Below are positions 6,958 through 13,881 of a stretch of 27,026 nt of DNA, in pieces (within the stretch, counting starts at the first letter, position 1; every line of letters begins with the position of its first letter). The notes beneath the pieces were generated by a model, which worked only from the letters and a program-made list of their open reading frames with translations, was not told the origin of the DNA and ran no database searches. A program made the position numbers and the translations under genes. The stretch spans positions 1 through 27,026 of the forward strand of contig JBAWVS010000033.1 in assembly GCA_037147175.1 (NCBI GenBank), written 5' to 3'. Source of the stretch: a bacterium (lineage in GTDB: Bacteria > Cyanobacteriota > Vampirovibrionia > Gastranaerophilales > UBA9971).

Positions 6958-7337
6958 AAGCGTAATAGAAGCAATAAGAGGAAAATATGCTAAAAGTTTT
7001 AGAAACGGCAGAAAAGTTTATTCAACAAGCAAAAAGTGTTGGTATTTCGGATTTTTACTTGAAATGATAATTGATGCTGATGGAAAAATTTCATATGTAA
7101 GTATCGGAAAAGAAGCCGAGGTAAAGCAACTTCAGAATTTACTTGAAGATTTAAAGGATAAATGGTTACTCGGCGACAGAGGCAATAGAAATGCTAAAGT
7201 ATGGCAACAATTTTGGGAAGATAAACAGATAAAAGTTAAGATTACAGGCGGAAAAGAGCGTCAATGGATTGAAAATGTTTTTGGATTTTTAAAGACAAAA
7301 CTCGGACTTGATAAAATCCGAGTTCGTAAAATGCCAT
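6951..7337 (+). pseudogene. Inverted transposase core and C-terminal region
   Basis: This segment reads on the plus strand while its N-terminal partner reads on the minus strand. In frame it encodes GISVIEAIRGKYAKS, then CWYFGFLLEMIID, then WLLGDRG (second catalytic Asp) and RQWIENVFGFLKTK (catalytic Glu), up to RVRKMP. The open frame continues to 7516, but everything after 7337 is the complement of the N-terminal half and has no meaning. The segment lacks its own start: the ATG at 7064 is internal, and upstream codons continue the family sequence back to 6951. Confidence 0.8.
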
Positions 7338-7686
7338 CATTTTTAGCAAGACTTACTGTTGTCCCGTCTGCAATAAGTCCAAAGCTGTTTAAATTAGCAA
7401 GTTTTTGCATTATTACAATCAAATATTCGCTGTTATTGTTGAATAATCTTGTAATTCTTGAATATTCAGGAATGTTCGGAAAAAGATGTTTAAAATTGTG
7501 TAAAAGCCAAAAATGAAAGCGCTTTAGGTCCCAAAAAGGTTTTAATATCGGATGTAAAATCATTAATGTTAATATTTCAGATTCGTTTAATTTGCCTGCA
7601 GGTCCTGGTTTTAAATCAATTTCTATTGATTTGATAATTTCATCAATAATTGCGAAAATACTTATTGTTAAGTCAATATCATTCAT
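7331..7686 (-). pseudogene. Transposase N-terminal fragment
   Basis: Starts with ATG at 7686 and encodes 118 genuine residues of an IS982-like transposase. They include ESEILTLMILHPILKPFWDL, FKHLFPNIPEYSRITRLF and GLIADGTTVS, whose Asp should be the first of the DDE triad, ending at SLAKNDG. The frame stays open a little further (to 7261), but past 7331 it reads the back of the inverted core. Rejoined to 6951-7337 and 6925-6957 it forms a single 253-residue frame. An SD-like GGGGA precedes the ATG and lies in the stem of the hairpin at 7690-7724. Confidence 0.8.
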
Positions 7687-7689
7687 GAA

Positions 7690-7724
7690 AAAATCCCCAT
7701 TAGTTAGTACCTAATAGGGATTTT
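7690..7724 (-). promoter_or_regulatory. Hairpin over the transposase ribosome-binding site
   Basis: A 14-bp stem with one mismatch (7690-7703 with 7711-7724, 7-nt loop) just upstream of the transposase ATG and inside the element. Read on the minus strand, the promoter-distal arm CTAATGGGGATTTT contains the SD-like GGGGA. Transcripts entering from outside would fold and hide it. On the plus strand the same hairpin followed by TTTTCGTTTA could act as a terminator. Confidence 0.5.
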
Positions 7725-7787
7725 CGTTTATTTGCATAACATGTTTCAAAATTTACTTATTTAGCAATTTGATTTAGCAATTCGAGT

Positions 7788-7793
7788 TAAATA
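7788..7793. repeat. Right target-site duplication copy
   Basis: TAAATA directly outside the right terminal repeat, matching 6889-6894. Confidence 0.5.
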
Positions 7794-7815
7794 AATCTAA
7801 AAAGGAAAAATATAA

Positions 7816-7899
7816 ATGGATGAAAAAATCAAAGAATTAGTTGTGTACACTGGTTTAATAACTTTGATAATTTATGGATTAATGGAAGTCTGGATATAA
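7816..7899 (+). CDS. Small hydrophobic peptide (27 aa)
   Basis: A 27-codon ORF, too short for standard gene calling, starting at ATG 7816 with AAGGA (7802-7806) about 9 nt upstream. The product is a charged N-terminus (MDEKIKELVVY) followed by one hydrophobic helix (TGLITLIIYGLMEVWI). It is the first frame beyond the insertion sequence. If the element and one target copy are removed, it lies about 30 nt behind the start of the ArsR-type promoter at 6854-6882, which would make it an arsenic-induced membrane peptide. It could instead be the surviving start of a decayed gene. I recognise no family. In 7900-7988 I see nothing else. Confidence 0.4.
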   Translation: MDEKIKELVVYTGLITLIIYGLMEVWI

Positions 7900-7988
7900 A
7901 ACAAAGGTTTCAAAAATTAATTTTTCCAAAAGGTTTAATTTATGATACAGAGAAATTTCGAACCGCTGAAATGTCTATTATATTCAAT

Positions 7989-8017
7989 ATAATAGGAGCC
8001 TTAAAAGCTCCTATTAT
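7989..8017 (-). terminator. Possible terminator hairpin of the tRNA-Glu transcript
   Basis: A perfect 11-bp stem (ATAATAGGAGC, 7989-7999, with GCTCCTATTAT, 8007-8017) immediately 3' of the tRNA on the minus strand. No proper T tract follows, so it may be a processing or stability hairpin. Confidence 0.4.
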
Positions 8018-8021
8018 AAAA

Positions 8022-8097
8022 TGGTACCCCCACGGGAATTCGAATCCCGGTCTCCTCCGTGAAAGGGAGGTGTCCTAGGCCTCTAGACGATGGGGGC
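8022..8097 (-). tRNA. tRNA-Glu (anticodon UUC)
   Basis: A 76-nt cloverleaf on the minus strand including an encoded CCA (8022-8024). The acceptor stem is GCCCCCA with TGGGGGT (G1-U72 wobble), the anticodon stem CCTCC/GGAGG encloses loop CTTTCAC with anticodon TTC (8061-8063), and the T arm is CGGGATTCGAATTCCCG. Discriminator base A. It reads GAA/GAG codons and in many bacteria also supplies tetrapyrrole synthesis and, through GatCAB, related tRNA amidation pathways. Confidence 0.95.
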
Positions 8098-8181
8098 TTG
8101 TTTATTTAATTGACTTAATTCTAAGATAGCAGGAATATATTTTGATTGTCAACACGTTTTTTTATTTTTTCGCTTTGTTTT

Positions 8182-8625
8182 CTATTTCCCTGTTGAACCA
8201 AAACCGCCTGAAGCTCTTGCAGTGCTTGTTAATTCTACTACTTCAACAATTTCTGCTTTTTGTATTTCAGAAATTATCATTTGAGCTATTCTTTCACCAG
8301 GTTGAATAACATAAATTTCATTAGAAAGATTTATCATGGGGACACAAACCTCTCCGCGATAATCTTCGTCAATGGTTCCCACACAATTTATTAGAGTCAT
8401 TCCGAATTTTATAGAAAGCCCTGACCTCGGTCTAACCTGTGCTTCATAACCAACGGGAAGTTCAATAATTATTCCTGTAGGAACAATTATCCTCTCAAAA
8501 GGTTTAAATTCTAAGGGTTCTGATATGCCTGCCGTTAAATCCATGCCGGCCGCACCTTCTGTTGCGTAAAAAGGAAGCTGGCTATTATTTTCCAGACGAC
8601 ATACTTTTAATTTTATTTTATTCAT
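8182..8625 (-). CDS. dut: Deoxyuridine 5'-triphosphate nucleotidohydrolase (dUTPase)
   Basis: A 147-residue trimeric-type dUTPase, the usual length, with all five motifs in order: AGMDL (26-30), PRSGLS (66-71), GTIDEDYRGE (83-92, with the catalytic Asp and Tyr), PGERIAQM (109-116) and the C-terminal glycine-rich RASGGFGSTG (137-146). It hydrolyses dUTP to dUMP and pyrophosphate, keeping uracil out of DNA and supplying thymidylate synthesis. The ATG at 8625 is preceded by a GGA about 7 nt upstream. It is divergent from the receiver-STAS gene and lies 84 bp upstream of tRNA-Glu on the same strand. Confidence 0.96.
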   Translation of the reverse strand: MNKIKLKVCRLENNSQLPFYATEGAAGMDLTAGISEPLEFKPFERIIVPTGIIIELPVGYEAQVRPRSGLSIKFGMTLINCVGTIDEDYRGEVCVPMINLSNEIYVIQPGERIAQMIISEIQKAEIVEVVELTSTARASGGFGSTGK

Positions 8626-8724
8626 TTTATTATCCTTAAATTATATTTAACACTAAATCAACTTTTTATTTTATAATAATATTTAATATAGCAAAAATAC
8701 ATTTTTGGAGTTTTTTAATAAATA

Positions 8725-9660
8725 ATGTCAAACCTAAATCAAGAACAAATTGAACAACTTTTTAATCTTGTAGGGCAAGTGGCTCCTGATAATCCAACTT
8801 CTGAAGAAATATCAGAAATTTTAATTAAAATTGAAAAAAAAATTTCTCCCGGATATATACAAACTCAAAACTCTACTAAATTTTTGAATAATGCAAATGT
8901 TCTCTTGGTTGATGATCTTGAATTGTCTATATATCAACTCAGCAAACTCCTCACGAATTGCAATTATAATACAATAATCGCCAGAAGTGTTGAAGAAGCT
9001 TTAGATTATTATAAAAAACAAAGCTTTCAATATGTTATTGTTGATTTATTTTTACCAAATCCTGAAGATGGTTTACATTTAATTGATTCAATTAATAATT
9101 CTGAAAAAACAAAAAATGATAATACAAAAATCATTGTTATATCAGGCTCTGACGACAAAGCACTGATAAATGAGTGTTTCTTAAAAGGAGCTAACGAATT
9201 TGTCAGTAAATTACCCGACTGGCACAAAAAAATATTGCATCATATAGGACATCTTGAAGTTAAAAAATACGGCTCAATTCCGGAAGTTCTTACCAAAATT
9301 GAAGATACTGAAATGAAAATTGCATCTATTACTTTAAGTAATTTATACAAAAATGAAGTGATTGAAACACTTAAAAAAGAAATACAAATTCTCATAAATA
9401 CAGGCTATATAAATTTAATACTTGATCTTGAAAAAGTAAAAAACCTTGATTCGAACGGACTCAATGCTATTGTGGATGCTTATAAGTCCTGTTCCGAGAA
9501 GAAAGGAATCCTGAAATTATGCGGAGTTAATAATACAATTATGGATGTTCTTTCTTATGTGTTTTTAAATAATTTAATATCTGTATTTAAAGATAAAGAT
9601 AGTGCCTTATTCGACTACAAAAAAGAAAATTCATTAAATAGTTCTAATAAATTAAAATAA
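8725..9660 (+). CDS. Response-regulator receiver fused to a STAS domain
   Basis: A 311-residue protein in three parts. An N-terminal helical stretch (1-50) is followed by a CheY-like receiver (about 57-170) with acidic Asp63/Asp64, phospho-acceptor Asp107 (YVIVDLFLP), Ser140 and Lys162. The C-terminal part (about 195-300) is a STAS domain of the anti-sigma-factor-antagonist type, with LILDLEKVKNLDSNGL placing Ser243 at the position phosphorylated in that family. This implies that two-component signalling feeds a partner-switching module; no kinase, anti-sigma factor or phosphatase is adjacent. The ATG at 8725 is behind GGAG at 8707-8710, a long 14-nt spacing. Confidence 0.85.
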   Translation: MSNLNQEQIEQLFNLVGQVAPDNPTSEEISEILIKIEKKISPGYIQTQNSTKFLNNANVLLVDDLELSIYQLSKLLTNCNYNTIIARSVEEALDYYKKQSFQYVIVDLFLPNPEDGLHLIDSINNSEKTKNDNTKIIVISGSDDKALINECFLKGANEFVSKLPDWHKKILHHIGHLEVKKYGSIPEVLTKIEDTEMKIASITLSNLYKNEVIETLKKEIQILINTGYINLILDLEKVKNLDSNGLNAIVDAYKSCSEKKGILKLCGVNNTIMDVLSYVFLNNLISVFKDKDSALFDYKKENSLNSSNKLK

Positions 9661-9790
9661 CTTTTTTCTTTTAGTCTGTTTTTGTTTCGTGTATTCAAAT
9701 ATATAAGACAGTGAAAATGGGTATTGAATATAATCTAAAGTCTATCTTAATATAAGAGCATAAAAATTTTATTTGGAGATTGGTTTAAAT

Positions 9791-11092
9791 ATGCCGGAAA
9801 AATTCCTTAATTTCATAAATTCTAAAAAAATATATTTCATCATAATATTTTCCATTTTAAGTATTGCCTGGTTTTTTTATTACGGGAACAATAAGCCGAC
9901 ATCAGTTGCTGGAATGATGAGAGAAGCTGATAAAACAGCAGCAAAAGGACAAATTGCATATGCAATCGAAGATTATAATAAAATCGTCAGAGTTTTTCCG
10001 AAAAATTATGAAGCGCACATTCGTTTAGCGGAACTTTATCTTCATGCAGACGAGCAGGATTTGGCTAAAGTTGAATATATAAAAGCAATAGAATTGGGTT
10101 ATAAATCAGAATCTAAAGCAAATATAGATATTGCGAATCTTTATGTAGAAGAAAATAATTTTACACTCGCCGAAAGTTTTATCAATGAAATAAAATATAT
10201 AAAAGACAAAAAAGTTCAGCAATTGATAGGTGATTTTTATTATAAATGGGGCATTAAGCTTAAAAAAGACGGAGATAAAACAGAAGCTATCAGAAAGTTC
10301 AAAACTTCTTACAAATATTATAAACTATCAGAAAGTCCAAATTTATTAAATCTTAAAAAAGATATACGAGATATTTATATTGATATTTCAAATGATCTTC
10401 TAAACGCAAATAAACCTGTGGACTCTGTTAATATATTGAAACTGTCTTTGAGTTTTTGGAATAACGCTGAAACCCATTACAGACTGGCAAAGATTTACGA
10501 AAAATACGGAAAAATTGATAATGCACTAGCAGAATATAAAATGTCGTTTACTCTCAATCCCTCTGTCTCCGGTACAGACAGTTATTTTTCATTATTAGTC
10601 AAAAAAGCCGGGATTTCAGAATCGCAAGGCGATAAAATTACGGCAGAACTTTATTATACACTGGCTAATAAACTAAAACCGAAAACAAATATTCAAATGA
10701 ATCCTGATAATAGGATAATACTAAATAATGTAGAAGCAAAATGCAATGAAAATATAGATAAAGATATACTTATACCGGAAATAAGCTTTAAATTAAGCAA
10801 TATAAGCAAAGATACTATTAATTATTTAAAAATTAAAATTAATTTTTTGGAAAATAATAAACCCTTTAGTGAGCAAGTGCAGACACTTGCTACAGAAAAA
10901 CAGCCTTTAAACAAAGACTCAAGCACTTCTCAAATAAACATTTTTTCATCAAAACCTGTGAACTATGTTTTAGATAAGCATAATTTATTGGCGCAAATAT
11001 ATATATCTCAAAAAACTCCTGACAAATGGGTACTTTTTAGAAATGTTAAAATTGTATGGGAAATAAAATCAGATGTCCTTTTCTCTAAGTAG
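9791..11092 (+). CDS. Membrane-anchored TPR-repeat protein
   Basis: A 433-residue protein. One transmembrane helix (about 12-31) is followed by tetratricopeptide repeats covering about residues 40-300 (for example AAKGQIAYAIEDYNKIVRVF with NYEAHIRLAELYLHA, and ETHYRLAKIYEKYGKIDNAL). The last 110 residues look beta-rich (ISFKLSNISKDTINYLKIKI) and may form a small beta-sandwich. TPRs are protein-binding scaffolds, so an envelope assembly or docking role is likely, but no specific function can be claimed. ATG 9791 is preferred to an in-frame TTG at 9773 because GGAG at 9775-9778 precedes it. It converges with ddl; the last 8 bp overlap. Confidence 0.8.
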   Translation: MPEKFLNFINSKKIYFIIIFSILSIAWFFYYGNNKPTSVAGMMREADKTAAKGQIAYAIEDYNKIVRVFPKNYEAHIRLAELYLHADEQDLAKVEYIKAIELGYKSESKANIDIANLYVEENNFTLAESFINEIKYIKDKKVQQLIGDFYYKWGIKLKKDGDKTEAIRKFKTSYKYYKLSESPNLLNLKKDIRDIYIDISNDLLNANKPVDSVNILKLSLSFWNNAETHYRLAKIYEKYGKIDNALAEYKMSFTLNPSVSGTDSYFSLLVKKAGISESQGDKITAELYYTLANKLKPKTNIQMNPDNRIILNNVEAKCNENIDKDILIPEISFKLSNISKDTINYLKIKINFLENNKPFSEQVQTLATEKQPLNKDSSTSQINIFSSKPVNYVLDKHNLLAQIYISQKTPDKWVLFRNVKIVWEIKSDVLFSK

Positions 11093-12032
11093 AGGCGCTG
11101 TTAAGAATTATTTGAACAAGTTCATCATAACTGATACCCATTGCCTTAGATTGGGCAGGCAAGTCGCTTAAATCGGTCATTCCCGGAATGGTGTTGATTT
11201 CTAATATAAAAGGAATTCCTTCTTTTGTAACTACAAAATCAACCCTGCTCATTCCTTTAGCTTCTATTGCTTTGTGAGATTTTATTGACAAATCTTGAAT
11301 TTTTTTTGTTAAATTTTCATCAATTTCAGCAGGAAGAATAAATTTTGTCATTCCTTCCGTATATTTTGCTTCATAATCATACCACTCTGTTTTTGTTTGG
11401 AATTCAAGTATAGGTGTAGCTATAGTTTCTTTTTCAAGATCAAGTACTCCTACTGTAATTGATTTTCCATCGAGATATTCTTCAAGCATCACACCTGTGT
11501 TATATTTTTCAGCATCTATTATTGCTGATTCAAGCTCATCAGGAGTGTTTACTTTTTTCATTCCTATGCTTGAGCCTTCACTTACAGGTTTTATCATAAG
11601 AGGATAATTTAAATTAATTTCTTTATCTTTTAATTCATTGAAAGTATTAACAACAATCGATGGAATTATAGGCAGCTTTTGGGTATCCAAAATTCTTTTT
11701 GTAAACTCTTTGTCCATAGCTATAGCACTTGCTTTAACACCGCTTCCTGTGTAAGGAATCCCGATTACTTCAAGCAATCCCTGAATACAACCATCTTCGC
11801 CATATTTACCATGAAGGGCTATATAAGCGACTTCTATCTTTTTTTCAATCAATGTTTTAGCAATATTTCTATCAACGTCTATTATTTCAGTATTTTCAAA
11901 GCCTAATCTTTTTAAAGCTTCAAAACAATTTTTGCCTGACCTGAGCGAAACTTCTCGTTCGTTGGACATTCCACCGCAAAGAACGCCTATTTTTTTGCTT
12001 TTATCTATTAATGAACTGTGAAATTTTTCCAT
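11085..12032 (-). CDS. ddl: D-alanine--D-alanine ligase
   Basis: A 315-residue ATP-grasp enzyme joining two D-alanines for the peptidoglycan pentapeptide. Visible family motifs are GGMSNEREVSLRSG (about 20-33), ALHGKYGEDGCIQGLLE, YTGSGVKASAIAMDK, the grasp region MIKPVSEGSSIG, and EINTIPGMT with the metal-binding Glu/Asn near the C-terminus. The ATG at 12032 lies 25 nt inside the end of murB and has AGGAAGAGG upstream, so the two are translationally coupled. The murB-ddl order is a common piece of the mur/fts wall cluster. The 3' end overlaps the convergent TPR gene by 8 bp. Confidence 0.96.
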   Translation of the reverse strand: MEKFHSSLIDKSKKIGVLCGGMSNEREVSLRSGKNCFEALKRLGFENTEIIDVDRNIAKTLIEKKIEVAYIALHGKYGEDGCIQGLLEVIGIPYTGSGVKASAIAMDKEFTKRILDTQKLPIIPSIVVNTFNELKDKEINLNYPLMIKPVSEGSSIGMKKVNTPDELESAIIDAEKYNTGVMLEEYLDGKSITVGVLDLEKETIATPILEFQTKTEWYDYEAKYTEGMTKFILPAEIDENLTKKIQDLSIKSHKAIEAKGMSRVDFVVTKEGIPFILEINTIPGMTDLSDLPAQSKAMGISYDELVQIILNSAST

Positions 12033-12913
12033 ATCTCTGCCTCTTCCTGTGTAGGTACACCGATATATCTGATCTCAGCTATAAGATCATAGCCAAATTT
12101 ATCTTTTACTTCTGAATGCATTCTGTGCATAAGCCTTGAAACATCAAGAGAAGTAGCATTTCCTGTATTTATAAGAAAATTGGAATGTTTTTCAGAAACT
12201 TTTGCTCCGCCTTCTTTCCAATTTTTAGCACCCAATTCTTCAAAAAGCTTACCTGAATAAACTCCTCTATCAGGGTTTCTGAATGTGCTGCCTGCATTTG
12301 GTTCAGTCAAAGCCGGATGATTATCTTTTCTGTATTTTATATGAAATTCCATTTTTTCTAAAATTTCTTTATTTTCTGCCTTTTTCAGCTTAAATACCGT
12401 ATTTAGTATTAAATGCCTGTTTTTTTCGACAAAAGAATTTCTGTAAGTTAGTTTTAAGTCTTCTTTATTAAGAAAAATAATCTCGCCAGTATTTAAATCC
12501 AGAACTTCTGCGGATTCTATAACGTCTTCTATTGCCTGCCCGTGAGCTGATGAATTCATAGTAACTGCTCCACCAACAGAACCCGGGATTCCTATCATAA
12601 ATTCCATGCCGGAAAGATTTTTTTCAAGAAGAATTTTAGCCAAACTGGCAGATTTAAGCCCGCATTCTGCTTTTATTGTTAAATCATCAATAAATTCATG
12701 TTTTTTAAGATTTTTTGTAAAGACAACCTTTTCTTCCACTCCCTGAGAAGATACCAACAGATTTGAGCCTTCACCTATTACAATTATTTTCTTGCCCTCA
12801 GAATTATTTTTTATTTCTTTAATTTCTTCTACCGAAGTGGGAAGATAAGCAATTTTTGCACTTCCGCCTATTTTTAGCGTTGTATGTTCTCTTAGAGAAT
12901 AATTTTGCATCAT
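12008..12913 (-). CDS. murB: UDP-N-acetylenolpyruvoylglucosamine reductase MurB
   Basis: A 301-residue FAD enzyme that reduces UDP-GlcNAc-enolpyruvate to UDP-MurNAc. The N-terminal YSLREHTTLKIGGSAK and the FAD-binding IVIGEGSNLLVS and GIPGSVGGAVTMNSSAHG are clear. The active-site Ser is in NAGSTFRNP and the final catalytic Glu in LIAEIRYIG, which is the shorter type II form. The reading frame extends upstream to a TTG at 13006, but homologues begin close to the ATG at 12913, so I chose that; neither site has a convincing SD. It is upstream of ddl with a 25-nt overlap. The 260 bp between this start and the gene at 13174 show no ORF or RNA I can support. Confidence 0.93.
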   Translation of the reverse strand: MMQNYSLREHTTLKIGGSAKIAYLPTSVEEIKEIKNNSEGKKIIVIGEGSNLLVSSQGVEEKVVFTKNLKKHEFIDDLTIKAECGLKSASLAKILLEKNLSGMEFMIGIPGSVGGAVTMNSSAHGQAIEDVIESAEVLDLNTGEIIFLNKEDLKLTYRNSFVEKNRHLILNTVFKLKKAENKEILEKMEFHIKYRKDNHPALTEPNAGSTFRNPDRGVYSGKLFEELGAKNWKEGGAKVSEKHSNFLINTGNATSLDVSRLMHRMHSEVKDKFGYDLIAEIRYIGVPTQEEAEIWKNFTVH

Positions 12914-13173
12914 TTTAAATATCTTTTCTATTTCAAATAGTATGCCTGATAATACCAAGCAAGCTTTTACAGTCATAATTATATCAACCACAACTAATAT
13001 AAACAATATTAAGAAAAATTAAGATAAGTTATATTTGAAATTATAAGACTCAGAGCGGATTTTCTTAAATAATAAAAAATTTATTGAGTTAAGATGTCAC
13101 TTTTTATTTTCACGATCTTTCTATTGTTAGAAGATTAATTTATAAAATATATTAAATACCGAAAGGGCAAAAA

Positions 13174-13542
13174 ATGAACATAACCCCAAACAGACCTTCT
13201 TTTAGTGCAAATGTGAATACTTTATTCAAAAAAGAAGTTATCAGAGAAATAAGTCCGACTGCTGAAAGCGCACTTGATGAGCTGATATTACATGCTAAAC
13301 ATGATGGAAGAGATAATCTTTCATTAGAGATTGGTGCTTCTAAGAGGAAGTTAAGAGGTCTTAATTTTCCGGTAAATTTTGTATATAAAAAAATCAACCC
13401 GCGGATCAATAGTACTTCTACTATACCGAAGCTGGTAAGAAAAGTTGATGCAACCAATCCTTATTGGAATAAGATTCTTTCATCAGGAAAAGAGCTTATA
13501 AGAGAATATGAAGAATTTGCAAATAGAATTCAACCTAAATAA
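13174..13542 (+). CDS. Protein of unknown function (122 aa)
   Basis: A soluble, basic 122-residue protein with no signal peptide or membrane segment. It starts MNITPNRPSFSAN, continues with a helical region (KEVIREISPTAESALDELIL) and a Lys/Arg-rich centre (ASKRKLRGLNF), and ends in a second helix (GKELIREYEEFANRI). I recognise no domain. The start ATG is supported by GAAAGGG about 7 nt upstream. It lies 34 bp before a second unknown gene on the same strand, probably in one transcript. Confidence 0.6.
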   Translation: MNITPNRPSFSANVNTLFKKEVIREISPTAESALDELILHAKHDGRDNLSLEIGASKRKLRGLNFPVNFVYKKINPRINSTSTIPKLVRKVDATNPYWNKILSSGKELIREYEEFANRIQPK

Positions 13543-13576
13543 CTAAATAAAAGCTTATTGTAAAGAGACAGTTAGA

Positions 13577-13792
13577 ATGAGCTTTTTGGATCATCCACTT
13601 AATGATTCTATTTGTAAAATAAATAAGGATATTATATACGTTAGTCCTGTTACATCGGGAAATTTTTTAGATATTGAAAAGTTGCAAAAATATCAAACAT
13701 TTATTATAGAAATGGATAACAAAACTTTTTTAAATCATTTTAATGAAACTAAAACCAGAGAACATTTGAAATTATTCGATAAATCACAATAA
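13577..13792 (+). CDS. Small protein of unknown function (71 aa)
   Basis: A 71-residue ORF behind the 13174 gene on the same strand. The SD is weak (AGAGA about 10 nt upstream). The sequence has no hydrophobic segment; DIIYVSPVTSGNFLDIEKLQ is followed by an acidic/basic helical end. No family recognised. A weak 8-bp hairpin follows (13797-13804 with 13810-13817) without a T tract. Confidence 0.45.
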   Translation: MSFLDHPLNDSICKINKDIIYVSPVTSGNFLDIEKLQKYQTFIIEMDNKTFLNHFNETKTREHLKLFDKSQ

Positions 13793-13881
13793 TAAATAAT
13801 AAGAAGCTGTCTTATTAAAATTTAAATCGTTTTGTCAATCGACCGTTTTTGGATTTTAACAGCAGTTATTTCAAGACAAAA

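Larger units (their letters stand above)
6895..7787 (-). mobile_element. IS982-like insertion sequence with inverted interior (893 bp)
   Basis: The boundaries are set by terminal inverted repeats: ACTTGAATTGCTAGAT at 6895-6910 and, on the opposite strand, ACTCGAATTGCTAAAT at 7787-7772 (14 of 16 identical), flanked by TAAATA copies. The element carries one DDE transposase, oriented minus, that is broken by an internal inversion. The N-terminal part (SEILTLMIL, FKHLFPNIPEYSR) and the GDRG and IENVF motifs fit the IS982 group, although the termini do not begin with the ACCC I would expect there, so the family call is moderate. The right end has a tandem direct repeat of a 13-bp unit (7759-7771 and 7772-7784, 12 of 13 identical). 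Confidence 0.8.

Noticed and set aside
7261-7330. The minus-strand frame continues to 7261 beyond SLAKNDG
   Set aside because: It is the back of the inverted core; the true continuation is recovered only after undoing the inversion.
7338-7516. The plus-strand frame continues to 7516 beyond the transposase core
   Set aside because: After ATGCCAT at 7331-7337 it is the complement of the transposase N-terminal half; residues past RVRKMP do not continue the family.
7941-7991. A 16-codon ORF (MIQRNFEPLKCLLYSI) before tRNA-Glu
   Set aside because: Too short, with only a weak SD-like AAAGG and no supporting context.
12914-13006. TTG-initiated 31-residue N-terminal extension of MurB
   Set aside because: No SD at the TTG, and homologues begin near the ATG at 12913; the upstream part also reads as an unlikely hydrophobic leader for a cytosolic enzyme.
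13797-13817. Hairpin after the 71-aa gene as a terminator
   Set aside because: Only 8 bp, AT-rich, and followed by AAAATTT rather than a T tract.
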